Assembly (NCBI GenBank): GCA_903878115.1
Contig: CAIRGO010000229.1
Location: 1 to 64,000 of the forward strand
Source: Akkermansiaceae bacterium
GTDB taxonomy: Bacteria > Verrucomicrobiota > Verrucomicrobiia > Verrucomicrobiales > Akkermansiaceae
Length of the DNA stretch: 64,000 nucleotides
Direction of reading: 5' to 3'
Shown here: one piece after another, positions 27,811 through 36,566 of the stretch
How the letters are laid out: the number at the start of each line of letters is the position of its first letter
Position numbering within the stretch: position 1 is the stretch's first letter
Position numbers and translations under genes: made by a program
The notes under the pieces: generated by a model
Databases searched by the model: none
What the model was told of the DNA's origin: nothing
The model's input: the letters and a program-made list of their open reading frames with translations, nothing else

Positions 27811-29727
27811 CTAGTGCATTATTTTATGCTTCATAAAATACATTCGGCCATCCTCAGCGCCGCCGATAAAATCGGGTGTCCCATCATCATCAAAGTCTGC
27901 TGTCGTAGGGCTAACATCATGACCTTCGATATTTTTAGGATCGATCGCACCTAGGTTTTGAAACTTCCATTTCCCATTTTCCTGGGCCACTTGCCTCCAT
28001 AAATCAGCGTTTTTTGAATTCACTAACAAATCGAGGAAACCATCACCATCCCAATCGGTGAGGCACAATTTTCTTCTGCCGCTCTTCCCTGCTGATTGAT
28101 CGTTTAAACGTAGAGCTTGATTCTGTATATTAAGAAATGAGCGTTTTGGCGCTTGCAGAGTAAGGTCTTTATTCCTCTCAAAAAACGCGAGGTAACCTTC
28201 CTGATCAAGCATTACCAAGTCTAGCAATCCATCATGATTGATGTCATGCGCCACTGGTGTCGTGCGCCACTGCGTCATTAGTTTTTTACCATCTGGTTTA
28301 CGCCAACCCCAGGCCAATGCTGGCTGTGCGCCACTCCATTCTACTTCGATTGCTTGAGGCGCGCTGAGTTTGGCCACTTGTTTGGTGCCTGTGTTTTTGA
28401 GCCACATCACATCGCCAAAAATACTGTTATAAAGAATATCCAGCAAACCATCGTGATTCCAATCTACTACATTTATAGTAGTATATCCCCACTTCGCTTC
28501 TGCTGGACCCTGAATGCTGCCATTCGCTCCCGCCATGATGCGAAATGGTTTTCCTTCTACCAGCAAGCGCTTCGGCGCGTCCCACTTGATTGCTTCAACA
28601 CCACGACCACTTAAATTTTCAAAATACTCGATATAGCCAGCGCTATTCCCACTCAATAAATCGATATCGCCATCGGCATCCCAGTCCACAGCAAAGGGTG
28701 TGGCTAACGCACCACATTTCAACGTATCCGCCTGTTGTTGAAAATACACTGGCTGCAAAAATACTGGCGTGTCATTGACCAAAGTTCCCGTGTTTTCCAC
28801 AAATGCCACACGCCCGTCTTCGTCGCCAACAATAAGATCCGCGTCACCATCGTTATCCCAATCAAAAGCGATCGGCACAATCATTTGTAAATCCATCTTC
28901 ACTTCGCGTCCTTGTGGATCAATAATTTTTTTCCCCGCAGCATACAATGGTTCGGAGCTTGTATTACTATTTTCATAGTAGGTAAACCCATCCAAAAAAC
29001 TGCCACAGATAAGATCCAAATCATCATCCGCATCACAATTGACAAAGTTTGGTGAAGGACAACCAAACGTTTCGAGAGGTTTCCCATCAGCTAACATTTC
29101 ATACGGTTCACTATAGCTTTTATCAGAACGACCATAAAAAACATGAATCCTTCCGCGTAATGGTCCATTTGTCCAATGCCCGCTGGCATCCCATGCATTG
29201 TCCCATCCGTAATCACTCCAATCTTCTATCGCCACAATAAGATCTTCTCTACCATCACCATTAAAATCTGCATATCGCCACTGATTATGACGAATGCGCA
29301 ATGATGCTTTCTGTGTATTGAAATAATTTCCTTTGATCGGCAGGACTTGTTTTGTCTCAATGCCAGTTTTACAAAAATCTAAGTATTCGATACCTGGCGA
29401 AAGCACATGCATTTTGCCATCAACATAACTCGGCATGACATATGGAACCGTAGCGCTGATTCGTCGTGCCTTGGAAAAAATAGGCATTTTATTTTTCGAA
29501 GTAGCACCCGTGGTGTTTTCAAATAAATAGATGCCATTCGATGGCTTATCGGGGCATGAAACGATCAAATCATAATCACCATCGCCATCTGCATCACACG
29601 GTAATGGCCACGCCCATAAACCTACGCCCAAATCAACGACAAGTCCTGGATTATTATATTTCAATGGTTCTAGCGCGTAGTTTATGTGAGCTACGGTGCT
29701 GAACAACGAAACAAGTAAGAATTTCAT
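27811..29727 (-). CDS. Secreted FG-GAP/VCBS repeat protein
   Basis: 638 residues from the ATG at 29727, chosen because it begins a signal peptide (KFLLVSLFSTVAHINYA). At least nine FG-GAP-type calcium-binding repeats with D-x-D-x-D-G-x-x-D-L pattern are seen, for example DADGDGDYDLIV, DFNGDGREDLIV, DWDNDGDADLIVGDEDG, DWNHDGLLDILYN, DINHDGLLDLVML and DFDDDGTPDFIGGAEDG. These make a beta-propeller, usually an extracellular adhesion or carbohydrate-binding scaffold. No enzymatic domain is attached. Two TACTA-N6-TAGTA copies lie inside the gene, 500 bp apart. Confidence 0.92.
   Translation of the reverse strand: MKFLLVSLFSTVAHINYALEPLKYNNPGLVVDLGVGLWAWPLPCDADGDGDYDLIVSCPDKPSNGIYLFENTTGATSKNKMPIFSKARRISATVPYVMPSYVDGKMHVLSPGIEYLDFCKTGIETKQVLPIKGNYFNTQKASLRIRHNQWRYADFNGDGREDLIVAIEDWSDYGWDNAWDASGHWTNGPLRGRIHVFYGRSDKSYSEPYEMLADGKPLETFGCPSPNFVNCDADDDLDLICGSFLDGFTYYENSNTSSEPLYAAGKKIIDPQGREVKMDLQMIVPIAFDWDNDGDADLIVGDEDGRVAFVENTGTLVNDTPVFLQPVYFQQQADTLKCGALATPFAVDWDADGDIDLLSGNSAGYIEYFENLSGRGVEAIKWDAPKRLLVEGKPFRIMAGANGSIQGPAEAKWGYTTINVVDWNHDGLLDILYNSIFGDVMWLKNTGTKQVAKLSAPQAIEVEWSGAQPALAWGWRKPDGKKLMTQWRTTPVAHDINHDGLLDLVMLDQEGYLAFFERNKDLTLQAPKRSFLNIQNQALRLNDQSAGKSGRRKLCLTDWDGDGFLDLLVNSKNADLWRQVAQENGKWKFQNLGAIDPKNIEGHDVSPTTADFDDDGTPDFIGGAEDGRMYFMKHKIMH
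28465..28480. repeat. TACTA-N6-TAGTA palindrome, copy 4
   Basis: TACTA cattta TAGTA inside the FG-GAP gene (minus-strand codons encode TTINVV). Confidence 0.75.
28965..28980. repeat. TACTA-N6-TAGTA palindrome, copy 5
   Basis: TACTA ttttca TAGTA, exactly 500 bp from copy 4, in a different reading frame of the same gene (encoding TYYENSN). Stem extends to TACTAT/ATAGTA. Confidence 0.75.
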
Positions 29728-29856
29728 ATCTGCTGATGTGTATAATGCATTTCTTACCATTATACAAATTCATCTTATGTCAGGAAATGATTTTTTCCCT
29801 TCGACTCTGCGCATTTTGGTTCTTGTCATCATCTAACATCTTATTACGATTTCACT

Positions 29857-30448
29857 TTGTCAGAGCAAGTTAATCCTTACGCTGCACCCATCATAAATGC
29901 GCCACCATCAAGCATCGGTCGTCCGCAAGAAGTTTTCATGCAAGGCGATCTGCTTATCGTCCCTAAAGTGTATACCTTTCCTGCCATTTGTTTGCGCACA
30001 AGCGTGACTGAAAATCTCAGCAAACCCATCAAACGAGCAGTGTCTTGGTATCATCCTGCTTGGGTATTGCTTATTCTTACAGGACTCATTATTTTTCTGA
30101 TCGTAGTATTGTGCATACAAAAAAGGATTACTGGTTTTCCAATTATCCATGGAAGCGAAACGAGCTAGAAGGAACAAGATCCTTATCGCATGGGGAACAT
30201 TTTTCTCATCCTTCGGTTTCTTTTTTCTTGCCGGTAAACTGGAGCAACCGTGGTTTGTTTTTGTCGGATGTCTAACCATCTTGGCAAGTTTGATCATGGG
30301 CGCTACATGGTGCCGATTGCTCGTGCCTACGAAAATTGATGAAAATTTCGTTTATTTACGCTTCAAAAACCAAGAACTGTTGAAGAAAATTTTCTTTACC
30401 TGCAATGCCACTAGAATATCTGTGGCACAACCGCCAGCTATTCCTTAG
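29857..30448 (+). pseudogene. Frameshifted membrane protein (NPYAAP type), two halves
   Basis: The first frame (from 29857) gives SEQVNPYAAPIINAPP, a soluble part with a residual CLRTSVTENLSK segment, then helix AWVLLILTGLIIFLIVVLCI. The frame breaks at about 30151 (an extra G in CATGGAAGC). The next frame continues with EAKRARRNKILIAWGTFF and further helices to 30446. Together they form the usual architecture of a roughly 200-residue family seen in Planctomycetes and Verrucomicrobia: N-terminal NPYxxP, zinc-ribbon-like segment, and three to four helices. The family's normal second Cys pair also looks degraded. One base explains the break, so assembly error is an alternative. Confidence 0.7.
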
Positions 30449-30456
30449 CTTTAATC

Positions 30457-33129
30457 TTACCGATTATTCACCAATTTTTCTCTGCGTTCACGTACAAGGC
30501 GAACGACGAGCGCTGTCCAACCTGTTTGATGCGAGGCACCCAAGCCTTCACCTGTTTCGGCATGGAAATACTCATGGAAGAGTAATAAATTTTGCCAATG
30601 AGGCACATCGCTGTATCGCGGGGCATCGCCGAAACACGGGCGATAGCCATTTGCTGCGGGGACGAATAATGAAATAAGACGATCGCATAAATCAATAGCG
30701 ATCTCTAACAAAGTTTTCATTTCTCCCGAACCTGTTGGATACTCGATGGTAAAGGAATCGCCATAGAAATAATAATATCGTTCAAGTGCTTCGATGATTA
30801 AAAAATTCGTCGGAAACCAAATTGGTCCGCGCCAATTCGAATTGCCTCCGAACATGTCAGTATTTGATTCTCCTGGCGTGTAGCGCACTTCATTACGCAT
30901 GCCGCCATGCTCAAAAACAAATGGCTCTTTATCGTGTGCTTTACTCATCGATCGAATTCCGAAAGGTGATAAAAATTCGTTAGGATGAAACATATGCGAG
31001 AGAGTTTTTCGCAAGCGTTCTTCTGTCGGCAATGCCAGCAAGCAGCGTCCAGGATTCTTAGTGCCACTGGCGCGACGAACTTTAATGTATTTCAAAAGGT
31101 CAGGACGATTGGTGAGAAACCAATCAAGACGTTTGCGAAAACCAGGAAGTGCATCAATCGTTTTTTGCTTCAACACTGTGACAGCACAAAGTGGCAACAA
31201 ACCAACCAGCGAACGAATACGCAGTGGAATCGGCTCAGAATGATCGATGATCAATTCATCGTAATAAAATCCATCTTGTTCATCCCACAGTCCAGATCCA
31301 CCAAGGCTATTGATCGCATCGGTAATGTTGACGTAGTGTTCGAAAAATTTCGATGCTATATCCTCGTATGCTGGTTTTACCAAGGCTAACTCTAACGAAA
31401 TCGATAGCATCGTTAAACAATACGATGCCATCCATGCAGTGCCATCAGCTTGATGCAAACGACCACCACCAGGTAATGCATGTGATCGGTCAAATACGCC
31501 GATGTTATCAAGCCCTAAGAATCCTCCACCGAATACATGACGACCTTCCGCGTCTTTGCGATTCACCCACCAAGTGAAATTGATCAGTAATTTTTGAAAA
31601 GCACGTTCTAAGAAAAGAATATCACGTTTGCCTTTTTGATCGGCAATTTTATACACTCGCCACACAGCCCATGCATGCACTGGTGGATTTACATCAGAAA
31701 AATTCCACTCATATGCGGGCAATTGTCCATTTGGATGCATATACCATTCGCGCAATAGCATTAGCAGTTGATTCTTAGCAAAGTCCGGATCGATTGCGGA
31801 AAATGGTATCATGTGAAATGCCGTGTCCCAGGCTGCAAACCATGGGTATTCCCACTTGTCGGGCATCGATAAAATATCACGTGCAAAAAAGTGGGCCCAA
31901 TCAGAATTGCGACCTTTCAATCGTCGAGTCGTTGGTGGTGGTCCATTTGGATCTCCTTTTAGCCAATCATCGACAACGTAGTGAAAAAATTGTTTGGTCC
32001 AAAGCAATCCCGCATATCCTTGCCGACAAATCATTTGTTCTGGCTCTGGTATGTTGTTAGGAATCACTGACGCATAAAATTCATCTGCTTCTTGTATGCG
32101 TGCGGTGATGGTTTCGTCAAATTGCTCAAATGCGGCGAGATAATTGTGTTCTTTTTCTGAACGTAAGCGGCAACGCACTACAATACTTTCGCCAGCGGGA
32201 ATCACAAAATGAAATAATCCGGCTGCTTTAGTGCCAATATTATCTGGATTTACTGCTTCTTTTTCTTTTTGAATCACATAACGGTGAAACGCATCTTTCA
32301 CATAAGGTTGAGGATTCTTCTCGCCTCCTAACGCGACGTGATTGCTATCATTTTCGGTAAATATCCATTCTACTTCGCCATGATTTCCTTGTGCTTCCAA
32401 ATAGAACCGATAAGTGCCTAAATTTTCATGAACAATGCGCAAAAAATCTTCCTCTCGATTTATCGTTGGTTTTTTAAGTGTTTCATCGCGTTCATTTTTC
32501 CAAGACCAAGTATTACGAAACCAAACTGTTGGCAAAATATAGATCGGCGCGGCCTCTGGTCCATGATTGGTTATGGTTAGACGCCATAACAAATCTTCGG
32601 AAGTGCGTTTTGCTACTTCTTGTAACACATCAAAGTATCTTCCTTCTTGAAAGATCCCCATATCGGCGAGTTCCATTTCTGGGCCATCTCGTCCGAGTTT
32701 TTGGTTCTCTTCAATGATCGCGGCGTAGGGATATGCCGCGTGTGGGTATTTATACAATGCTTTGGTGTAGGAGTGTGTAGGAGTCGCATCGAGATAGTAA
32801 TAACACTCTTTCACGTCTTCCCCGTGATTCCCTTCATTGCCGCCTAAGCCAAAAAGTCGTTCTTTCAAAATGCTATCATTTCCATTCCATAACGCAGGAG
32901 CAAAGCTAAGCAAGCCTTTGCGATCACACCAGCCCTGCAAGCCATCCTCACCCCAGCGGTATGCCCGCAAGCGCGCGTGATCATGAGGCACTGTAGCCCA
33001 GCTATTACCGTGATCAGAATCATCCTCTCGCACTGTTCCCCATTGTCGCTCACTAAGATACGAACCCCAACGCTTCCAATTTTTGGAGCGGTCGCGGTCT
33101 TCGTTCAATCTCTCGTGTTCTTTAGTCAT
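30457..33129 (-). CDS. GH63-like (MGH1-type) glucosidase
   Basis: 890 residues of the large cytosolic glycoside-hydrolase family annotated as glucosidase (GH63 / MGH1-like, alpha-alpha toroid). Recognisable blocks are WGSYLSERQWGTVREDYS-like start (WGTVREDDSDHGNSW), LCLAFALWNG region, FFARDILSMPDKWEYPWFAAWD, LLREWYMHPNGQLPAYEW, GLWDEQDGFYYDEL and the late WRGPIWFPTNFLIIEAL. No signal peptide, so the substrate is probably internal, such as glucosylglycerate- or trehalose-type solutes or oligoglucosides (inference). It stands alone in its strand block with its own start 55 bases before the GGCT gene. Confidence 0.88.
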   Translation of the reverse strand: MTKEHERLNEDRDRSKNWKRWGSYLSERQWGTVREDDSDHGNSWATVPHDHARLRAYRWGEDGLQGWCDRKGLLSFAPALWNGNDSILKERLFGLGGNEGNHGEDVKECYYYLDATPTHSYTKALYKYPHAAYPYAAIIEENQKLGRDGPEMELADMGIFQEGRYFDVLQEVAKRTSEDLLWRLTITNHGPEAAPIYILPTVWFRNTWSWKNERDETLKKPTINREEDFLRIVHENLGTYRFYLEAQGNHGEVEWIFTENDSNHVALGGEKNPQPYVKDAFHRYVIQKEKEAVNPDNIGTKAAGLFHFVIPAGESIVVRCRLRSEKEHNYLAAFEQFDETITARIQEADEFYASVIPNNIPEPEQMICRQGYAGLLWTKQFFHYVVDDWLKGDPNGPPPTTRRLKGRNSDWAHFFARDILSMPDKWEYPWFAAWDTAFHMIPFSAIDPDFAKNQLLMLLREWYMHPNGQLPAYEWNFSDVNPPVHAWAVWRVYKIADQKGKRDILFLERAFQKLLINFTWWVNRKDAEGRHVFGGGFLGLDNIGVFDRSHALPGGGRLHQADGTAWMASYCLTMLSISLELALVKPAYEDIASKFFEHYVNITDAINSLGGSGLWDEQDGFYYDELIIDHSEPIPLRIRSLVGLLPLCAVTVLKQKTIDALPGFRKRLDWFLTNRPDLLKYIKVRRASGTKNPGRCLLALPTEERLRKTLSHMFHPNEFLSPFGIRSMSKAHDKEPFVFEHGGMRNEVRYTPGESNTDMFGGNSNWRGPIWFPTNFLIIEALERYYYFYGDSFTIEYPTGSGEMKTLLEIAIDLCDRLISLFVPAANGYRPCFGDAPRYSDVPHWQNLLLFHEYFHAETGEGLGASHQTGWTALVVRLVRERREKLVNNR

Positions 33130-33183
33130 CCAAAAGAAGGATAAGCAGAAAATATGCAGATTTGTTGAGAAGTGATGAAAAAA

Positions 33184-33537
33184 TCATCGTTGTAACCAAT
33201 CTCCCGATAAAATGATTGGTTTGTTAGGTTTCTCCCAAGCCGCCCAAATCCAAGCTTGTTGCGTGTGTCCTTGATCATCCGTTGCGTTCACGAGAACACG
33301 CTTGTATTCCTTGCCTTCGAATAGATCGAGTTCAGCTAGGATATCATCATCTACCATAAAAATTTCTCCGCGCACACTTGCTTCAGCTTCAGTGCTCAGA
33401 ACAATCGCCGGATACCAATCAATATGATACAAAACACCTTTCACCGAAGCATTTGCGATCCAGGTTGCGGCACGCATTCTATGATGTTGCGATCCATCAC
33501 GCCGAAGTGTGCCGTATACAAATATGCGATGTTTCAT
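33184..33537 (-). CDS. Gamma-glutamylcyclotransferase / AIG2-like protein
   Basis: 117 residues of the GGCT-like fold. The substrate-loop motif VYGTLRRDGSQHH is at the N-terminus, and the expected acidic residue lies in ASVRGEIFMVDDDILAELDLFEG. Family members cyclise gamma-glutamyl amides to 5-oxoproline or process related amide adducts; the exact substrate cannot be read from sequence. Full length for the family. Confidence 0.9.
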   Translation of the reverse strand: MKHRIFVYGTLRRDGSQHHRMRAATWIANASVKGVLYHIDWYPAIVLSTEAEASVRGEIFMVDDDILAELDLFEGKEYKRVLVNATDDQGHTQQAWIWAAWEKPNKPIILSGDWLQR

Positions 33538-33936
33538 CTGATATAAATTATACCTTATTTCCCATCAATGTCTTTTTGATTGTGAACAAGTAATGGGTTT
33601 TTGCGCATAACATGTGATTAGACAAATAACAACTTGATACGACTAGGGGTTTTATCAGTTATTACGAATTTCATCGTTACTCTTTCACAGGTTATTATTC
33701 ATGTGGAACTGCTTTCATGAAAGTGTAGAACTCTGTTTTTGCTGACTTGTTCACACGATGATGATGATGATATTTATTTATATTTAAAGATTCTCTTCTT
33801 AGAGCATGTGAGTAAATCTTTTGATACTTTCATTCTAACACTATTTCTAATTAGTAAAAACTTAGACACTTGCAGTTCAAAGAAAAACCGCTCGATCCAC
33901 AAGGGAAGGAGCGGTTTGAAATGATTTGTTGACGTA
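33538..33936. other. A+T-rich intergenic region
   Basis: About 400 bases with no credible gene, strongly A+T-rich. It contains two TTGTTCACA 9-mers in opposite orientation (33581-33589 reversed, 33747-33755 direct), one mismatch from the TTATNCACA DnaA-box consensus, and a GATGATGATGATG run near 33757. The rpmA terminator is at its right end. Could be a promoter region for the GGCT gene or a replication-related site; evidence for either is weak. Confidence 0.35.
33885..33917 (-). terminator. Terminator of rplU-rpmA operon
   Basis: 9-bp perfect stem AAACCGCTC / GAGCGGTTT with 15-nt loop. On the minus strand the stem is followed by TTCTTT, giving a U-rich end 20 bases past the rpmA stop. Confidence 0.75.
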
Positions 33937-34194
33937 TTAGTTTACTGCAGCGGCTGCTACAACGTTTACACGGCTACCACCTTTGTCGAATAGCACTTTG
34001 CCATCGCTTAGAGCGAAGAGCGTGTGGTCGCGGCCAATGCCTACATTTAGGCCTGGTGTCCAGCGGGTGCCGCGTTGACGGATGATGATGTTGCCAGCGA
34101 TGACTGCTTGGCTACCGAATTTTTTTACGCCGAGACGCTTGCTACGTGAGTCACGTCCGTTCTTAACTGATCCTTGTCCTTTCTTATGGGCCAT
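33937..34194 (-). CDS. rpmA: 50S ribosomal protein L27
   Basis: 85 residues, complete: [26 protein letters not shown], then [30 protein letters not shown]27 sits at the peptidyl-transferase centre. The N-terminus begins directly with MAHKKG and shows no Firmicutes-type cleaved extension. It follows rplU by 30 bases in the usual L21-L27 operon and ends at a hairpin terminator. Confidence 0.98.
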   Translation of the reverse strand: MAHKKGQGSVKNGRDSRSKRLGVKKFGSQAVIAGNIIIRQRGTRWTPGLNVGIGRDHTLFALSDGKVLFDKGGSRVNVVAAAAVN

Positions 34195-34224
34195 AACGAG
34201 TAATGATGAGTGGTGAAAAAATGA

Positions 34225-34536
34225 TTAGGCTGAGATGCCGGTAATTTCGAGTTTAGTCAAATGACGACGGAAACCAATTTTCTTATGGAAACCTTTACGA
34301 CGTTTGAATTTGAAAGCCACGCCTTTTTCGCCGCGGAATTGCTCCACAACTTTAGCGGTGACACTAGCTCCTGCGACGAGGGGAGTACCCACGGTTACGG
34401 ATGATCCTTCGCCGACAAGTAGCACGTCGAAAGTTGTTTCGCTGCCAACATCGAGAGATAGTTTTTCTACATCGATCTTGTCGCCTTGTTGAACGCGGTA
34501 TTGTTTACCGCCTGTTTTTATGACTGCGTAGCCCAT
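34225..34536 (-). CDS. rplU: 50S ribosomal protein L21
   Basis: 103 residues starting at the ATG at 34536 (GYAVIKTGGKQYRVQQGDKI). The longer in-frame reading to 34602 adds a non-conserved leader and is rejected. The C-terminal signature FKFKRRKGFHKKIGFRRHLTKLEI is intact. It binds 23S rRNA near L20. First gene of the rplU-rpmA operon; about 140 bases upstream are T-rich and divergent to tsaE. Confidence 0.97.
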   Translation of the reverse strand: MGYAVIKTGGKQYRVQQGDKIDVEKLSLDVGSETTFDVLLVGEGSSVTVGTPLVAGASVTAKVVEQFRGEKGVAFKFKRRKGFHKKIGFRRHLTKLEITGISA

Positions 34537-34683
34537 GGTATGAAGAGGTTGCCGCCGTTGCGGGCGGGCGCGAACTTCACCATAAATTTTGAGGTGTGGC
34601 AAGTTTTTTTTGAAAAAATATTTCTTTTTTGATTTTTACTTTTTCGTTGCCTTTTTTCCCCACTGATTGCAGCAATAGTGCTG

Positions 34684-35100
34684 ATGGAATGGTTGATTGA
34701 TGGCGTTGAACAAATGGAACACTTGGCGGAGGAATTGGCGAGTTCAATTCAATCTCCGGCTACTTGGGCATTGTTAGGTGATTTAGGCGCAGGCAAAACA
34801 CATTTTTCCAAAGGCTTTGCACGCGGTCTTGGATACGCTGGTGATGTCACTAGTCCTACATTTTCATTAGTCCAAGAATACCATGGAGGACGTTTGCCGA
34901 TCTTTCATTTTGATTGGTATCGGCTGAAAAGCGCGGCTGAAGTTCTGTCAATCGGATGGGATGATTACCTTGATCAGAAAGGTATTTTGTTAGTTGAATG
35001 GGCCAACCTATTTCCTGAATTATGGCCGAAACCAACCTTACAAGTGTCAATCGAAATTCTCGATTCTCGGCGTCTGGTGACGTTAAGAAACATCGATTAA
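34684..35100 (+). CDS. tsaE: tRNA threonylcarbamoyladenosine biosynthesis ATPase TsaE
   Basis: 138 residues from the ATG at 34684 (a GTG two codons upstream is possible). P-loop GDLGAGKTHFSKGFARGLG, then SPTFSLVQEYHGG, HFDWYRLKSAAEV and LLVEWANLFPELWP, all family hallmarks. TsaE works with TsaB and TsaD to install t6A37 on ANN-decoding tRNAs. tsaB and tsaD are not nearby. Its stop overlaps convergently with the end of a small lipoprotein gene. Confidence 0.95.
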   Translation: MEWLIDGVEQMEHLAEELASSIQSPATWALLGDLGAGKTHFSKGFARGLGYAGDVTSPTFSLVQEYHGGRLPIFHFDWYRLKSAAEVLSIGWDDYLDQKGILLVEWANLFPELWPKPTLQVSIEILDSRRLVTLRNID

Positions 35101-35225
35101 AAAACAGTGCGTCCGACACTTTGTAGTGTTCTGCTAGCTGTTCCTACCACGCTTTGCGCTAAACCGCATGAAGACATAAGGGTAACGATCGCTAATAATA
35201 TGATCCAAAGAGAGATTTTTTTCAT
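35097..35225 (-). CDS. 42-residue lipoprotein
   Basis: Short gene from ATG 35225 to TAA at 35097. It encodes KKISLWIILLAIVTLMSSC, a signal peptide with lipobox-like MSSC, then GLAQSVVGTASRTLQSVGRTVF. The small Ser/Thr/Val-rich mature peptide resembles short entericidin-like lipoproteins seen in Verrucomicrobia. Its last codons overlap the tsaE stop by three bases in convergent orientation. No SD site is obvious. It is shorter than common gene-length cut-offs and easily missed. Confidence 0.65.
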   Translation of the reverse strand: MKKISLWIILLAIVTLMSSCGLAQSVVGTASRTLQSVGRTVF

Positions 35226-35240
35226 CGGCATTACCTTATT

Positions 35241-35894
35241 CTAAATGATGCGGCTGTCTAGATTAAATAACTGGCCAGAGGTATGGATCAATGAACGATG
35301 CAATAATAAAATCATCTGCGCAACCTGGTCTCCGGTAGTAAAGCGTTGCAAAGCATGTTCAGAAAGAACCGATTCTTTGCGTTTTTTATTGATATTCTTG
35401 GTCATTTGATTTTCCATAAACCCTGGCAAAATCGTATTCACGCGAATATTGGCTCGACCCCATTCTTTCGCGAGTGCTTTGGTCAAGCCGATAAGTCCCG
35501 CTTTTGCGCTTGCATAGGCAACTTGGCCTGCCGGAGGATGAAGCGCAGAATAACTAGAAATAAAAATCACATGTCCGCAGCGTTTCTTGAGCATGGATTT
35601 GGATGCTTCTTTCGCACAAAGTGCAGCGCCACGCAGATTCACCTGAATGATGTGATCCCATGTTTCTTCCGTTGTTTTCCCGAGCAATTGATCGTCTGTG
35701 CAACCAGCTGCGCAGATTAATAAATCGCAAGGATGTTGTCTGATGTATTTGACAATTTGTGAAGCGTTGGTCATATCCATCTCTCGACGAGATGGGAGGT
35801 AAATTTCCGCAGAGGAATCAATTTGTCGAAATAAAGAGGCGATGACTCTAGCAGTAGAGCCATCGCCTCCTGTGATCAATATGCGTTCGGGCAC
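35241..35894 (-). CDS. Short-chain dehydrogenase/reductase, FabG-like
   Basis: 217 residues. The nucleotide-binding motif is slightly unusual (ITGGDGSTARVIA in place of TGxxxGIG), then the NAG-equivalent ICAAGCTDD, catalytic Ser (ISSYSALHPP) and YxxxK (YASAKAGLIGLTKALAKEWG). The NILPGF segment follows and the C-terminus TSGQLFNLDSRI is typical of FabG-like enzymes. Shorter than FabG (about 245), mainly through the N-terminal Rossmann part. An oxidoreductase on a carbonyl substrate is likely; a role in acyl-carrier reduction is not proven. Confidence 0.87.
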   Translation of the reverse strand: MPERILITGGDGSTARVIASLFRQIDSSAEIYLPSRREMDMTNASQIVKYIRQHPCDLLICAAGCTDDQLLGKTTEETWDHIIQVNLRGAALCAKEASKSMLKKRCGHVIFISSYSALHPPAGQVAYASAKAGLIGLTKALAKEWGRANIRVNTILPGFMENQMTKNINKKRKESVLSEHALQRFTTGDQVAQMILLLHRSLIHTSGQLFNLDSRII

Positions 35895-35901
35895 TGGATA
35901 T

Positions 35902-36453
35902 TTACTTTGTTTTCATTGCCGGTGCGATCACTACGGCATGCTCTTCATAAATTGCACGACCATTAGTGCTAGCGAGAATGTATTTTAAAATCGCGGTGGC
36001 TGGCAGATTATTAAGCTTCAGCGTGACGCGTGCATTTTTAAACTCTCCGTCCGGATCGCGAACGATGAAATTCGGGGTAAATTTTTTGTCCGTTTGTTTG
36101 TCGATGATGGCCGAGAGTGATTCTAGGCATTCGCTGAGCGATGCATCAGAATACTCGACCGCAGGAATGATGATTTTGTTGAGGGTAAACTCACGTTTTT
36201 TGGCAACGATGGCGTTTCGGTTTAGCATCAATTGTGTCAGTTGATACTTCGCATTGGGATTGTCTGGCTGGAGTTTAAGTGATGCGCGAAGGTATTGTTC
36301 ACCTTCGGAGGCATCGCCTTGCTCGATGGCGCTGAGGCCTTGTCGATAGAGCTGCTGTGCGTCGGCAGGCTTTGCTGGTGAAGCTACTTGCTGAGCGCTA
36401 ATGGGGGCGATACTACTTGCAATCATGATCATGGTAACGAGTGCGTGTTTCAT
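35902..36453 (-). CDS. Exported TPR / secretin-N-like protein
   Basis: 183 residues. Signal peptide KHALVTMIMIASSIAPISAQ; one TPR-like pair (AQQLYRQGLSAIEQGDASEGEQYLRASLKLQPDNPNAKYQL). Then a beta-alpha domain (VTLKLNNLPATAILKYILASTNGRAIYEEHAVVIAP) that matches the STN/secretin short N-terminal pattern LxxxxxxxALxxLL..tgl.y...g..vvI. Such two-part proteins are common in Verrucomicrobia; a role in envelope assembly is inference. Confidence 0.8.
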   Translation of the reverse strand: MKHALVTMIMIASSIAPISAQQVASPAKPADAQQLYRQGLSAIEQGDASEGEQYLRASLKLQPDNPNAKYQLTQLMLNRNAIVAKKREFTLNKIIIPAVEYSDASLSECLESLSAIIDKQTDKKFTPNFIVRDPDGEFKNARVTLKLNNLPATAILKYILASTNGRAIYEEHAVVIAPAMKTK

Positions 36454-36566
36454 ATATTCTGTGTTGTGTTTTTTGTACCTAGACGTCTTATGGCCCCTAG
36501 GCTAATCATAAGGTGCACTATTTTTCTGCTAGATGCAAGTCGGAAATTGGATAGACAAAAAAATTG

